A DNA stretch of 64,000 nt. It comes from SCTD01 sp963784675. GTDB taxonomy: Bacteria; Actinomycetota; Actinomycetes; Mycobacteriales; SCTD01. The translations under genes were made by a program, and so were the position numbers. The notes beneath the pieces were generated by a model, which saw nothing but the letters and a program-made list of their open reading frames with translations, was not told the origin of the DNA and did no database searches. Numbering within the stretch: the stretch's first letter is position 1; each line of letters starts with the position of its first letter. This document shows, piece after piece, positions 17,680 through 28,698 of this stretch. The stretch covers positions 1-64,000 of the forward strand of contig CAWASE010000023.1 of the NCBI GenBank assembly GCA_963784675.1, read 5' to 3'.

Positions 17680-18923
17680 TCAGGCGTAGCGGGCGTGCAG
17701 CGCCGCTGCGGCGGCATCCGTCAGGGACGCGACCTGATCCACCACGGCCCGCAGCCGCGCAGCCTCGTCCGGGGCGTCGCGCCAGGCGTCGGCGTGAGCG
17801 GGCTCGAGCGCCTCGGGACCCCGCTCGGCGATCCTGCCGACGAGCTCGACGACGATCTCCCGCTCGCGCTCCTGCGCAGCGGCCACCCCGGGCCGCGCCA
17901 TCACCCAGCGCGCCGCCACGGCCTTGAGCAGCGCGCACTCGGCGCGCACGCGTCTCGGCACCTGCAGGTCTGCCCCGTAGCGTCCGAGCGCCTGCGGGCC
18001 GTGCGCCGCGCGGGTCGCCGTCTCGGCAGATCCGCAGAAGCGCCCGATGAGCGTGCTGGTCGCCTGCTTGAGCGCAGCCTGGGCCGACGCGGTGCCGTCG
18101 TAGGACGCCGGCCACAGGCGTCGTGCGGTCAGGTCCGCCCAGACCTGCTCGAGATCGGCGGCGCTCTCCGGGCTGTAGTCGGCGGCGGCGTGCTCGGCCA
18201 GCGCCTGCCGTTCCTGCTCGGACGTCAGCAGCCCCAGCGGCACCAGGCCGGCCACGATGCCGTCCTCCAGGTCGTGCACGGAGTACGCGACGTCGTCGGC
18301 CCAGTCCATCACCTGCGACTCCAGGCACCTCCGCTCCCCCGGGCCCCCTCGCGCAGCCACGCGAAGACGGCGAGGTCGTCGTCGTAGACGCCGAACTTGC
18401 GGCGGTCGGCGCGGCGCGGCCAGGGGTACTTCGTCGCGGCGTCCAGCGCCGCCCGGGTGAGGTTGAGCCCCGCGCCGACCACCTTCACCTCCAGCCGGGT
18501 CAGCACCCGCAGCGACTGCGCGTTGCCCTCGAAACCTCCTGCGGGCTGGGCGACCTCGTCCAGCGCGGTCTCGCCGTTGTGACCGAACGGGGGGTGGCCG
18601 AGATCGTGGGCCAGGCAGGCGGCGTCGACCAGGTCTGGGTCGCAGCCCAGCGCCGCTCCCAGCTCGCGACCGATCTGCGCGCACTCCAGCGAGTGCGTCA
18701 GCCGGGTGCGGGGCACGAGCACGCCTGGCCCACCCGGTTCCACCACCTGCGTCTTGCCGGCCAACCGGCGCAGCGCGCCGGAGTGCAGCACCCGGGCCCG
18801 GTCACGCTGGAAGGGGGTGCGGGCGCTGTGCGAGGTCGGCTCCGCGGCCCGCCGTCCGACCTCGAGGTCCGGGTAGTCGAACGTGTCGCCTGCGGCGCCG
18901 CCGGGGGCCGTCGCGCCGGTCAT
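17680..18923 (-). CDS. dgt: dGTP triphosphohydrolase-like HD protein, one frameshift
   Basis: The first part (18923 to about 18330) has SARTPFQRDRARVLHSGALRRLAGKTQV, RLTHSLECAQIGREL, the HD motif AHDLGHPPFGHNGE and YDDDLAVFAWLRE. The second part continues in another phase from ESQVMDWADDVAYSVHDLEDGIV to the stop at 17680. The break lies near 18325-18345 in a C/G homopolymer stretch. All HD metal ligands remain, so the gene looks functional apart from a probable single-base error. The enzyme cleaves dNTPs to nucleoside and triphosphate, controlling dNTP pools; it sits directly upstream of dnaG. Confidence 0.9.
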
Positions 18924-18956
18924 CGTCGTCCCGGGTCGCCCATGGTGCCGTCGAGC

Positions 18957-19970
18957 CTACGGGCGGCTGCCCCGTTCTCGCTGCTGCCGGTGCACAGCCT
19001 TCCAGCGCGCCTTGTCCTCCGCCCGCAGCCGGACGTCGCTGCGGCGCGCCTGGAAGGCCAGCTCGCGCTGCAACCGCCGCCAGGACTGCATCCGCTGCGC
19101 CGACAGGTCGCCGGCATCGATGCTGGCCTGCACCGCGCACCCTGGCTCGCCGGCGTGCCCGCAGTCGGCGAACCGGCAGGCCAGCGCCAGGTCTTCGACG
19201 TCGGAGAACGCCTTCGACAGCCCGTCGTCGGTCCCGGCGAGGGCCACGCCCCGCAGGCCCGGTGTGTCGATGACCACCGTGCCGCCGGGCAGCACCACGA
19301 GCTCGCGACGGGTGGTCGTGTGCCGACCCTTGCCGTCGACGGCCCGGACGTCGCCGACAGACATCACCTGCGCACCGGCCAGCGCGTTCACGACCGAGGA
19401 CTTCCCGGCCCCGGAGGGCCCGAGCAGCACGAGCGTGCTGTGCTCCGCGGCCCACGGCAGCAGCGCCTGCACGTCGCCGTCGGCGGCGGCGACGACCACG
19501 ACCGCGACGCCGGGTGCATGGGGCTGCACGCGCTCGACGGCCGCGTGCGGATCAGCGCACAGGTCCGCCTTGGTGAGCACGACCACCGGCGTCGCTCCGC
19601 TGTCCCAGGCCAGCGTCAGGAGTCGCTCGATCCGACGTAGCGGCAGGGTCGTGGACAGCGGGACGCAGACCAGCACGACGTCGACGTTCGCCGCGAGCGG
19701 CTGAGGTCGGCTGACGCCCGACGCCGACCCGCGCGACACCAGCGACGTCCGAGGCAGCAGCGTCACGGAGCCCTCCGGGGTGACCGCGAGCCAGTCGCCG
19801 ACGGTGGCCTCCGCCGGCCGCGGCAGCGCGGGGACGCGTCGGGCGCCCGACGCGGTGACGATCTCATAGGAGCCGCGGTCGACCCGCACGACGCGGGCCA
19901 GGTGTGCGCCGTCCGGGACAGCGAGGACCGGCGGACGGCCAGGAAGGGGAAGAACGGGATCAGCAAGCAT
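18957..19970 (-). CDS. rsgA: Ribosome small-subunit-dependent GTPase A
   Basis: 337 residues. The GTPase motifs are circularly permuted as in RsgA/YjeQ: G4 (VVVLTKADL) comes before G1 (LLGPSGAGKSSVVNAL) and G3 (VVIDTPGLRG). An OB-fold precedes the GTPase domain, and the C-terminal zinc knuckle CRFADCGHAGEPGC follows. It acts in late maturation of the 30S subunit. ATG at 19970; it is divergent from the aldehyde dehydrogenase gene, with about 190 bases of promoter region between them. Confidence 0.94.
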   Translation of the reverse strand: MLADPVLPLPGRPPVLAVPDGAHLARVVRVDRGSYEIVTASGARRVPALPRPAEATVGDWLAVTPEGSVTLLPRTSLVSRGSASGVSRPQPLAANVDVVLVCVPLSTTLPLRRIERLLTLAWDSGATPVVVLTKADLCADPHAAVERVQPHAPGVAVVVVAAADGDVQALLPWAAEHSTLVLLGPSGAGKSSVVNALAGAQVMSVGDVRAVDGKGRHTTTRRELVVLPGGTVVIDTPGLRGVALAGTDDGLSKAFSDVEDLALACRFADCGHAGEPGCAVQASIDAGDLSAQRMQSWRRLQRELAFQARRSDVRLRAEDKARWKAVHRQQRERGSRP

Positions 19971-20162
19971 GGTGAAGGCCTCTGCGACAGGTCGCGGCCC
20001 GAGCCGAGCTAGCTGCGCGGGGCCGCCGGGAAGAGCGGACGGACGGATGCGGGACCACCCATGACCGGACCTCCTCTTGGAGACGCTGCGGCGCTGACAG
20101 CCGCGACGTTACGGCTGCGCCGCCGGCTCGTCACCTGGTTTTGCGCGGCTTAGGGTGGCGTC

Positions 20163-21669
20163 ATGACCTCCACCGTGGACGCGACCGAGACCCAGACCAA
20201 CACTCGAGCGTTCGACTCCTTCGACCCGGCCACCGGCGCGGTGCACTCGTCCTGGCCGATCCACAGCGCCGAGCAGGTCGGCGCCGCTGTCGTCCGGGCC
20301 CGTGCCGCCGCGACGGGGTGGGCGGCGCTCGGGTTCGCCGGTCGCAAGACCCACCTGACCGCGTGGAAGGCCGACATCGCCCGGCGGCTGCCTGAGCTCG
20401 CCCGCCTCATGCACGACGAGAACGGCAAGCCGGTCCCCGACGCGGTGCTGGAGGTGACCCTGGCCATCGACCACATCGCCTGGGCGGCCAAGCACGCCAA
20501 GAAGGTGCTCGGCGCGAAGCAGGTGTGGTCCGGCGCGCTCGCCGCCAACCAGGCGAGCACGCTGGAGTACCCGCCGATGGGCGTCGTCGGCGTGATCGGC
20601 CCGTGGAACTATCCCGTCTTCACCCCGATGGGGTCGCTGGCGTACGCGCTGGCCGCCGGCAACACCGTCGTGTTCAAGCCCAGCGAGCACACCCCCGCGG
20701 TCGGCGCCTGGTTGGTCGAGGCGTGGAACCGGGCCAACCCGACCCTGCCGGACGTCCTGCAGCTGGTGACGGGTCTGGGCCAGACCGGCAACGCGCTGTG
20801 CCTGGCCGGCGTCGACAAGATCGCTTTCACCGGCTCCGGCGCCACCGGGCGCAAGGTGATGGCCGCCTGTGCGGAGAACCTCACCCCGGTCCTGATGGAG
20901 TGCGGCGGCAAGGACTCGATGATCGTCGACAACGGGGCCGACCTCGCCGCCGCCGCCGACGCAGCCCTGTGGGGCGCGATGAGCAACGCCGGGCAGACCT
21001 GCATCGGCATCGAGCGGGTCTACGTCACCGACGCCGCCTACGACGAGTTCCTGTCCGAGCTCACGACGCGCGCCCGCGAGCTGCGTCCCGGCTCGCAGGA
21101 GGGTGCGTCCTACGGGCCGATCACCATGCCCGGTCAGATCGACATCATCCGGCGGCACCTGGAGGACGCGGTGGCCTCGGGCGGTCGCGCCGTCACCGGC
21201 GGCACGATCGAGGGGCCGTTCGTCGCCCCGACCGTGCTCGTCGACGTGCCGGAGGACAGCCTGGCGGTCCAGCAGGAGACCTTCGGCCCGACCGTCACCG
21301 TCACGCGGGTGCCCGACGTGGAGGAGGCCCTGCGGCGCACCAACGCGACGTCCTACGGCCTGGCCGGCTCGGTGTTCGCCGCCACCGGCAAGCAGGGCCT
21401 GGAGATCGCGCGCAAGGTGCGCTCGGGCATGACCAGCGTCAACTCCGTGATCGCCTTCGCCTCGGTGCCCGGCGCTGCCGTTCGGCGGCGTCGGCGAGTC
21501 CGGGTTCGGCCGCATCCACGGCGACGACGGGCTGCGGGAGTTCGCCCGGGCCAAGGCCATCACCCGGCAGCGGTTCGCGCTGCCGGTGGCGCTGACGTCG
21601 TTCGAGCGGCCCGAGAAGGTCACGGGCCAGCTCGTCAAGGCGATGAAGCTCCTGCACGGGCGCGGCTGA
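20163..21669 (+). CDS. Aldehyde dehydrogenase family protein, one frameshift near the 3' end
   Basis: About 501 residues after correction. It has the NAD(P)-binding and catalytic domains of the ALDH superfamily: NYPVFTPMGSLAYAL, FTGSGATGRKVM, the general base Glu in LMECGGKDSMIV and nucleophile C280 in NAGQTCIGIERVYV. At about 21472 one extra base breaks the conserved ending; corrected it reads PALPFGGVGESGFGRIHGDDG and stops at 21669. Uncorrected, the frame ends in a basic tail at 21686. The substrate is not predictable. It faces the DUF218 gene tail to tail. Confidence 0.92.
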
Positions 21670-21679
21670 GGCTCAGCCG
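21663..21679. terminator. Hairpin at the ALDH stop, possible bidirectional terminator
   Basis: CGGCTGA-GGC-TCAGCCG forms a 7-base-pair stem with a 3-base loop. It overlaps the corrected ALDH stop codon (21667-21669) and lies between two convergent genes. There is no T-run, as is common for high-GC terminators. Confidence 0.35.
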
Positions 21680-21735
21680 GCGCTGAGCCTCACACCGCGC
21701 TGAGCGTCACACCGCGCTGGGCCTCACACCGCGCT
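21680..21735. repeat. 17-base tandem repeat, 3.3 copies
   Basis: Units at 21680-21696, 21697-21713 and 21714-21730 differ by one or two bases (gcgctgagcctcacacc and variants), followed by gcgct. The repeat covers the 3' end of the minus-strand DUF218 gene, so each unit carries a copy of the sequence around its stop codon. Confidence 0.85.
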
Positions 21736-22346
21736 CGGGCCCGCCTCGCCGCTGCGGCCGAGTACCTTGTAGTAGAGGAAGGCCAGCGTCTCCCGGGCGA
21801 TGTAGCGCAGCTGGGTGCCCCTCGTGCGCACCGACGGGCCGGCACGCGTCGGCGAGCGTCTGCGCGCGATGCCCTGGTCGCGCGCCATCGTGCGCGAGCC
21901 CGCAGGCTGTGCCACGGGTCGGTGACCAGGACCGCCGAGCTCCCAGCCCTTCGCGGCCATCACCTGCTCCACGGCCTGCAGGCTCTGCAGCGTGTTGCGT
22001 CCCTCGGGCACGGCCACACCTCACGCCGCGCGAGGTCGAGGAACGCGGCGCCGGCCGCACGCCTCGGTGGTCCGGTCGCCCGGAGCACCGCCGCCGACCG
22101 TGAGCACCCGCGGCGCCACGCCGGCGTCGAAGAGCACCTTCGCGTGCTGCAGCCGCGCCTTGAACACCGAGCTCGGTCGCCCGTCGAACTGGGAGGCGCC
22201 GAGGACGATGATCGCGTCGCTGACCGGCGCGCTCGTCCGCCTTGCCACGTCACCAGACGGCGGCCGGCGGTGCCCCCCAGCGCCAGGACGCTGATCAGGA
22301 CGAGGAACGCGACCAGTCGGCGCACGAGCCGGAAGGCGAGGAACAC
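21724..22346 (-). CDS. DUF218 (YdcF/SanA-like) membrane protein, several frameshifts
   Basis: A membrane anchor (MFLAFRLVRRLVAFLVLISVLALGG) is followed in other phases by the DUF218 core: DAIIVLGASQFDGRPSSVFKARL, APRVLTVGGGAPGDRTTEA, AVPEGRNTLQSLQAVEQVM, TMARDQGI and the C-terminus RYIARETLAFLYYKVLGRSG. At least three indels near 22230, 22060 and 21940 are needed to join them. The family is linked to envelope integrity and possibly polysaccharide or lipid-carrier handling. The GTG start at 22346 directly abuts the ppdK stop (22347-22349). Confidence 0.8.
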
Positions 22347-25036
22347 CTAGCGGGTGTCGCTGGTCGTCGCCGCCACCGCTGCGCGGCCGGCCTCCAGCCG
22401 CGCGACCGGGACCCGGAACGGGGAGCAGGAGACGTAGTCCAGCCCGGCCCGGTGGAAGAAGTGGACGCTGTCGGGGTCACCCCCGTGCTCCCCGCACACG
22501 CCGATCTTGAGCCCCGGCCGCGCCGCGCGGCCCTCGTCGACCGCGATCTGCACCAGCCGCCCGATGCCGGCGACGTCGATGGACTCGAACGGGCTCACCC
22601 CGAACACCCCCAGCTCCAGATAGCGCCCGAAGAAGGAGCCTTCGACGTCGTCGCGCGAGAAGCCGTAGCCCATCTGCGTCAGGTCGTTGGTGCCGAAGGA
22701 GAAGAAGTCCGCCGAGGCGGCGATCGGACCCGCCGTCAGCGCGGCGCGAGGAATCTCGATCATGGTGCCCACCAGCGTGGGGACGTCCTGCCCCGTCCGC
22801 GCGGCGACCTCCGCGATGATTTCTTCCGCCTCCTCGCGCACGATCTCGAGCTCCTGCACGGCACTGACCAACGGCACCATCACCTCCGGGCGCGGGTCCA
22901 GGCCCTCGGCGCGCAGCTGCGCCGCCGCTTCGGCCAGGGCGCGCACCTGGACCCCGAACAGCCCGGGCACGACCAGGCCCAGACGGACGCCCCGCAACCC
23001 GATCATGGGGTTGCTCTCGTGCAGACGCCGCACGTGCTCGAGCAGGGCTGCGCGCTTGGCGTCGACCTGCTTCCCGGTCGCCTCCGCGACCGCGACCTCG
23101 ACCTGCAGCTCGACGAAGTCGGGCAGGAACTCGTGCAGCGGCGGGTCCAGCAGCCGGACCGTCACCGGCATCCCGTCCATCGCCCGCAGGATCGCGACGA
23201 AGTCCTCGCGCTGCAGCGGCAGCAGCGCCGCCAGCGCGGCGTGCTGCGCCTGCTCGCCCTCGGCCAGGACGAGGTCCTCGACCAGCTGCCGGCGCTCCCC
23301 GAGGAACATGTGCTCGGTGCGGCACAGCCCGATGCCCTGGGCACCGAAGCGACGGGCGCGCTCGCTGTCCTCGGCGGTGTCGGCGTTGGTGCGGACCCCG
23401 AGCCGTCGGACGGTGTCGGCGTGCGACACGAGGCGGTGCACCGACTGCACCAGGTCGTCGCCGTCGGTCGGGTCGAGCTGGCCCTCGAAGTACTGGACCA
23501 CCGGGCTCGGGGTGACGGCGACCTCGCCCAGGAACACCTGTCCGCTCGTCCCGTCGATCGACAGGACGTCACCCGTCCGGACCACGGTGCCGCCCACCGT
23601 CGCCGTGCCGGCCTCGGCGTCGACCTCGAGCTCGTCCGCCCCGCACACGCAGGTCTTGCCCATGCCCCGCGCGACCACGGCTGCATGGCTCGTCTTGCCG
23701 CCGCGGCTGGTGAGGATCCCCTGCGCCGCGATCATCCCGGCCAGGTCGTCAGGCGTGGTCTCGCGGCGGATCAGGATCACCGACCGCCCCTGCGTCGCCA
23801 GCCGCACCGCCTCCTCGCTGGTGAACACCGCCGTGCCGACCGCCGCGCCGGGGCTGGCGCCCATGCCACGCGTCAGGGCGGTGGCGTCCGTGGTAGATCC
23901 GAACCGCGGGAACATCAGCTGTGCCAGCTGCGCACCCGTCACGCGGGTGAGCGCCTCGTCGAGCTGCAGCACGCCCTCGTCGACGAGCTGGGTGGCGATG
24001 CGGAAGGCGGCGCCGGCGGTGCGCTTGCCGACTCGCGTCTGGAGCATCCAGAGCGTGCCGCGCTCGATCGTGAACTCGATGTCGCACAGGTCGCGGTAGT
24101 GCTGCTCCAGCGTCGCCATGATCTCCACCAGGCGGTCGAAGCTGGCCTTGTCGAACTGCTCGAGCTGGTCCAGCCCGACGGTGTTGCGGACCCCGGCGAC
24201 GACGTCCTCTCCCTGGGCGTTCTGCAGGTAGTCGCCGTAGAGCCCTGGCGCGCCGCTGCCCGGGTCGCGGGTGAACGCGACGCCGGTACCGGAGTCCATG
24301 CCCAGGTTCCCGAACACCATCGCGCAGACGTTGACCGCGGTGCCCAGGTCGGCCGGGATGCGCTCCTGACGGCGGTACAGCCGCGCCCGCTCGGTGTTCC
24401 AGGAGCCGAACACCGCACGCATCGCCAGGTCCAGCTGCGCCTGCGGATCCTGCGGGAAGTCGTCGCCGGTCTGCCGCGCGACGACCTCCTTGAACCGTGC
24501 GACGAGCGCCTGCAGGTCGTCGGCGTCCAGGTCGAGGTCGTCCGGGTGCCCTTGGCCTGCTTGGCCGCGTCGACCTCGCGCTCGAACAGCTCGCCGTCGA
24601 CGCCGAGCACCGTCTTGCCGAACATCGCCAGCAGGCGGCGGTAGGAGTCCCAGGCGAAGCGGCTGCTGCCGGACTGCTCGGCCAGGCCCTGCACGCTGCG
24701 GTCGTTGAGCCCGACGTTCAGCACCGTGTCCATCATGCCCGGGCATCGAGAAGCGACCGCCGGAGCGCACGCTCACCAGCAGCGGGTCGTCCGCGTCGCC
24801 CAGCCGCTTGCCCATCGCGGTCTCCAGCGCCGTCAGGTGCTGGGCCACCTCCTCAGCCAGCCCGGACGGCAGGTCTCCGTCGCGCAGGTAGGCGGTGCAG
24901 GCCTGCGTGGTCACGATGAACCCGGGCGGCACCGGGAGCCCCAGCACGGTCATCTCCGCGAGGTTGGCCCCCTTGCCTCCGAGCAGGTCCGCCATGTCGC
25001 GCCGCCCTCGGCGAAGTCATAGACATACTTGGGCAC
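22347..25036 (-). CDS. ppdK: Pyruvate, phosphate dikinase, three frameshifts
   Basis: About 896 residues after correction, normal for PPDK. GTG at 25036 gives VPKYVYDFAEG; the frame shifts near 25003 to DLLGGKGANLAEMTVLGLPVPPGF, near 24738 to MDTVLNVGLNDRSV, and near 24545 back to the main frame. The phosphohistidine domain has LTSRGGKTSHAAVVARGMGK with the swivelling His. The PEP/pyruvate domain has EHMFLGERRQ, NPMIGLRGVRLG, TNDLTQMGYGFSRDD and GVCGEHGGDP with the catalytic Cys. It interconverts pyruvate + ATP + Pi with PEP + AMP + PPi, at the glycolysis/gluconeogenesis branch point. Confidence 0.93.
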
Positions 25037-25077
25037 GCGTGCTGCCTCTCTGGGCGGACGGCGGTGACGGGCTGAGA

Positions 25078-26148
25078 TTAGCGAGCGACGCGTCGACGGA
25101 CTGCCACCAGGGTCAGAAGCAGCGCGACCGGCGCCAGCAGGTAGAGCAGCGGCCGGCGGGTCGTCGAGCTGTCGGCCCCCAGCGGCGCGACGGGGGCACC
25201 GGACGGGTCGCCGGACCCGCCCTCGACGCCGGCCGCGCCGTTCGGCACGGCTTGTCGCGGCAGCCGGTGGACGGGCGCGTCCACGCCCTCGCTGCTCGTC
25301 AGCAGAGCCGCCCCGCTCCGGTCGTAGGCCAGGCCCTCGCCCTGCTGCGTCGGCGGGAGCGGCGTGATGGCCGGTTCGCTGGAGAAGGCCTGCGCCAGGT
25401 CGCCGCCGGTCGGCACGGCCCACTCGTAGACGTCGGTATAGGTGCGCAGGGCGACATGCCGACCGTCGGGCGAGATGTCACCGGCGGTGAACAGCAGCTG
25501 GGCGAGGCCGCCGATCCCCGGCCCGCCGACGGTGCCGGTCCGGCGCGGCTCGACGCTCGCCACCAGCACGAGGTCGTTGGGGCCGGCGGGGTCGAGCACC
25601 GCTGGGGCCGCGTACGACCTTCGCCGGCCCGGCCAACGGCTTGGTGACCAGGTAGACCCGCCCGGTGTCGCGGGGTGACGAGCAGCGTCTCGGCGTCGCC
25701 GGGACCGTCCGGGTAGCGCAGCCGGAAGTCCACGGACGGCTCGGTGCGTCACCCGCGCGCGCGCCGTCGGCCCCGGCTCGCGCACGCGGTGCACGCAGCA
25801 CCCCGTTGTCGCGCACGCGCGTTGTTGTCGCCGATGTCCGCCAGCCACAGGGAGCTGCGGCCGTTCTCGTCCGGGCCGCGGGCGATGTCCTCCCAGTCGC
25901 GGGCCGGCACGCCGGGCACGGTGAAGATCGCCCGGGTCGCGCCGTCGGCACCGACCGCGAAGAAGCGCGGTGCGTCACCGCTGTCGTTGTGGGTGAACAG
26001 GACCCCGTCCTCGCATCGAGACTGCTCACCAGCCCGCTGGACTCGGTGATGCGCGCGTCCGCGAACCGGAACAGCTCGGTCCCGGGCCCGAACGACGGCG
26101 CCCCGACCAGCAGCGCGAGTGCGGCGCGGACCGGAGCGGGACCAGCAA
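25078..26148 (-). CDS. Exported beta-propeller-like protein with C-terminal anchor, several frameshifts
   Basis: Pieces in three phases assemble to ALALLVGAPSFGPGTELFRFAD, a region reading LFTHNDSGDAPRFFAVGADG, SSLWLADIGDNN, VDFRLRYPDGPGDAETLLVT, GRVYLVTKPLAGPAKVVR, DISPDGRHVALRTYTDVYEW and GEGLAYDRSGAALLTSSEG, then a Pro/Gly linker, a helix LLYLLAPVALLLTLVAV and RRRVAR. The short DG/GD-rich blades suggest a secreted propeller tethered to the membrane. The start is uncertain (TTG at 26148 or an indel in the signal peptide). The breaks concentrate at 25620-26140. Function unknown. Confidence 0.65.
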
Positions 26149-26149
26149 G

Positions 26150-26781
26150 TCAGACGACCCCGTAGAGGCGGTCACCCGCATCGCCGAGGCCGGGTGTGAT
26201 GTAGCCCTGCTCGGTCAGCCGCTCGTCGATGCCCGCGCGTGACGACGGTGACCGCGTGGTCGCCGGAAGCCGTCCTCCAGCCGGGCGAGACCTTCCGGGC
26301 TGCCAGCAGGCAGAGCGCCGTGACGCTGGCCGCTCCCCTCGCCAGCAGCAGGTCGATGGTGGTGAGCAGCGTGCCGCCGGTCGCCAGCATCGGGTCCAGC
26401 ACGAAGACCTCGCGACCCTGAGATCCTCCGGCAACCGGTTCGCGTAGGCGGTCGCCGCCAGCGAGACCTCGTCGCGCACCATGCCCAGGAAGCCGACCTC
26501 GGCCGTCGGCAGCAGCCGCGTCATGCCGTCCAGCATCCCAGGCCGGCACGGAGCACCGGGACGACCAGCGGCACCGGCCGCGACAGCCGCACGCCCGTCG
26601 TCGTCGCCACCGGCGTCGTCACCTCGACCGGTTCGACGCTGACCTCACGCGTCGCCTCGTAGGCGAGCAGGGTCACGAGCTCGTCGGCCAGCCGGCGGAA
26701 GGTCGGCGAGTCGGTGCGCTCGTCGCGCAGCGCCGTGAGCTTGTGCGCGACCAGCGGATGGTCGACGACCAGGGTCCGCAC
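26150..26781 (-). CDS. upp: Uracil phosphoribosyltransferase, several frameshifts
   Basis: From GTG 26781: MRTLVVDHPLVAHKLTALRDERT, LAYEATREVSVEPVEVTTPV and VPLVVPVLRAGLGMLDGM; then VGFLGMVRDEVSL with AYANRLPEDL; then VFVLDPMLATGGTLLTTIDLL, the PRPP loop; then the end AIDERLTEQGYITPGLGDAGDRLYGVV at 26150. The frame changes near 26535, 26420 and 26235-26280. All family blocks are present in order, so indels rather than decay are likely. The enzyme salvages uracil to UMP using PRPP. It begins 4 bases after glyS. Confidence 0.88.
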
Positions 26782-26785
26782 CTGC

Positions 26786-28144
26786 TCAGACCGGGCCGAG
26801 CTTGTCGTGCAGGTACCGCGGCACCTGGTCCAGGGACACCCGCTCCTGCGTCATCGCATCGCGCTCGCGGACCGTCACCGCCTGGTCCTGGAGGCTGTCG
26901 AAGTCGATCGTCACGCAGAAGGGGGTACCCACCTCGTCCTGGCGCCGGTAGCGGCGACCGATGGCTCCGGCGTCGTCGAAGTCGACGTTCCAGTCGCGCC
27001 GCAGCCGGGCCGCGAGGTCGCGTGCGATCGGCGACAGGTCGGCGTTGCGCGACAGCGGCAGCACCGCCGCCTTGATCGGTGCCAGCCGCGGGTCCAGCGC
27101 CAGCACCACGCGCTTGTCCACGCCGCCCTTGGCGTTGGGCGCCTCGTCCTCGCGGTAGGCGTCGAGCAGGAAGGTGAGCGCGCAGCGGTCGACACCGGCG
27201 GCCGGCTCGATGACGTAGGGCGTCCAGCGCTCGCCCGACTCCTGGTCGAAGTAGTCCAGCGCCACCCCGGACGCCTTGGAGTGCACGGTCAGGTCGTAGT
27301 CGGTGCGGTTGGCGATGCCTTCCAGCTCGCCCCACGGCGAGCCCTGGAAACCGAACTCGTACTCGATGTCCACGGTGCGCTTGGAGTAGTGCGAGAGCTT
27401 GTCCTTCGGATGCTCGAACTGCCGCAGCTTGGCCGGGTCGATACCCAGGTCGACGTACCACGCGAACCGCTCGTCGATCCACTGCTGGTGCCACTGCTCG
27501 TCCTCGCCGGGCTTGACGAAGAACTCCATCTCCATCTGCTCGAACTCGCGCGTGCGGAAGATGAAGTTGCCCGGGGTGATCTCGTTGCGGAAGCTCTTGC
27601 CGATCTGGCCGATGCCGAAGGGGGGCTTCTTGCGCGCGCTCTGCTGCACGTTCGCGTAGTTGATGAAGATGCCCTGCGCCGTCTCGGGGCGCAGGTAGGC
27701 CAGCCCGCTCTCGTCCTTCACCACGCCCAGGTGGGTGGACAGCAGACCGTTGAAGAGCTTGGGCTCGGTCCAGACGTCACGGTTGCCGCAGCTCGGGCAC
27801 GCGATGTCCTTGAGCGCCTTCCCGGCCCCTTCCTCCAGGTGGTCGGCCCGGTAGCGCTTGTGGCACGACGTGCACTCGACGAGCGGGTCGACGAACGCCT
27901 GCACGTGGCCGCTGGTCTCCCACACCTCGCGCGCCAGGATCACGCACGAGTCCAGGCCCACGACGTCGTCGCGGCCCTGCACCACGGCCTTCCACCACTG
28001 GCGCTTGACGTTGTTCTTCAGCTCGACGCCGAGCGGCCCGTAGTCCCAGGACGCCCGCAGCCCCCCGTAGATCTCGGACGAGGGGAACACCAACCCCCGC
28101 CGCTTGCAGAGGCTGACGATGGTGTCCATGCGGTCGTTCTTCAC
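26786..28144 (-). CDS. glyS: Glycyl-tRNA synthetase (alpha2 type)
   Basis: 452 residues, intact. Class II core: FPSSEIYGGLRASWDYGPLG, the zinc-binding CTSCHKRY and CPSCGNRD, LRPETAQGIFINYANVQQS, FRNEITPGNFIFRTREFEQMEMEFF (motif 2) and PAAGVDRCALTFLLDAY (motif 3), then the anticodon-binding domain from about 340. It charges tRNA-Gly. GTG at 28144 gives MKNDRMDTIVSL; an internal ATG at 28129 would lose little. It heads a probable glyS-upp unit on the minus strand. Confidence 0.97.
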   Translation of the reverse strand: MKNDRMDTIVSLCKRRGLVFPSSEIYGGLRASWDYGPLGVELKNNVKRQWWKAVVQGRDDVVGLDSCVILAREVWETSGHVQAFVDPLVECTSCHKRYRADHLEEGAGKALKDIACPSCGNRDVWTEPKLFNGLLSTHLGVVKDESGLAYLRPETAQGIFINYANVQQSARKKPPFGIGQIGKSFRNEITPGNFIFRTREFEQMEMEFFVKPGEDEQWHQQWIDERFAWYVDLGIDPAKLRQFEHPKDKLSHYSKRTVDIEYEFGFQGSPWGELEGIANRTDYDLTVHSKASGVALDYFDQESGERWTPYVIEPAAGVDRCALTFLLDAYREDEAPNAKGGVDKRVVLALDPRLAPIKAAVLPLSRNADLSPIARDLAARLRRDWNVDFDDAGAIGRRYRRQDEVGTPFCVTIDFDSLQDQAVTVRERDAMTQERVSLDQVPRYLHDKLGPV

Positions 28145-28234
28145 AGGATGGCTCCGGTCCGGCTGGCGGTCGGCGGGTGGGCTCGCAGGCTACCGGCGCG
28201 AGGACGCCCGGGTCGTCGGGAGCCCGGGTCCGGT

Positions 28235-28621
28235 TCAGCCCGGCAGGTCGCTCCGCGCCGGACCGGACGCCGAGCCGATGCCGACCTGGTCGGCGTCGCG
28301 GGCGCGACGGCTCGGGCCCACGACCACGCCCGCGCCGTCGGAGGCGTGCAGGATCTCGAACGCGCTCGGCTCGTCGCGACCGCGCGACAGCAACGGCGCC
28401 GCGTCGACCTTCACCTCGTAGGCGGACAGGCTCCTGCGGTAGGCACCGACGCCGACCCACTCGGTGGTCAGCACCCACTGCGTCGGGTCGTCGGCAGCCC
28501 GGCCGACCCGACCTCGCAGATATCCCGGTCGAGCGGCAAAGGCCGCCAGCGCGGCCCGCGCCTGGTCCAGGAACTGCTCGGCGTCGTCCATGGGAACGTC
28601 GAACCTCGTCACGACCAGCAC
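28235..28621 (-). CDS. Antibiotic biosynthesis monooxygenase (ABM) domain protein
   Basis: 128 residues. MLVVTRFDVPMDDAEQFLDQARAALAAFAARPGYLRGRVG and QWVLTTEWVGVGAYRRSLSAYEVK have the ferredoxin-like ABM dimer fold pattern. Members include cofactor-free monooxygenases and haem-degrading enzymes; many are of unknown role. GTG at 28621. It is divergent from the small membrane protein at 28699 and lies 90 bases upstream of glyS on the same strand. Confidence 0.78.
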   Translation of the reverse strand: MLVVTRFDVPMDDAEQFLDQARAALAAFAARPGYLRGRVGRAADDPTQWVLTTEWVGVGAYRRSLSAYEVKVDAAPLLSRGRDEPSAFEILHASDGAGVVVGPSRRARDADQVGIGSASGPARSDLPG

Positions 28622-28698
28622 GGTGACACGCTAGTCATGACCCGGTCGGGGTGCGCGTGGCGCTCGAGCCCGCACGCACGAGCGAGCAAGGAGCAGGC

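Noticed and set aside
22242..24644. Long plus-strand open frame (800 codons) opposite ppdK
   Set aside because: High GC keeps antisense frames open. Its translation is low-complexity Arg/Gly/His/Asp-rich and the minus strand carries the conserved PPDK motifs.
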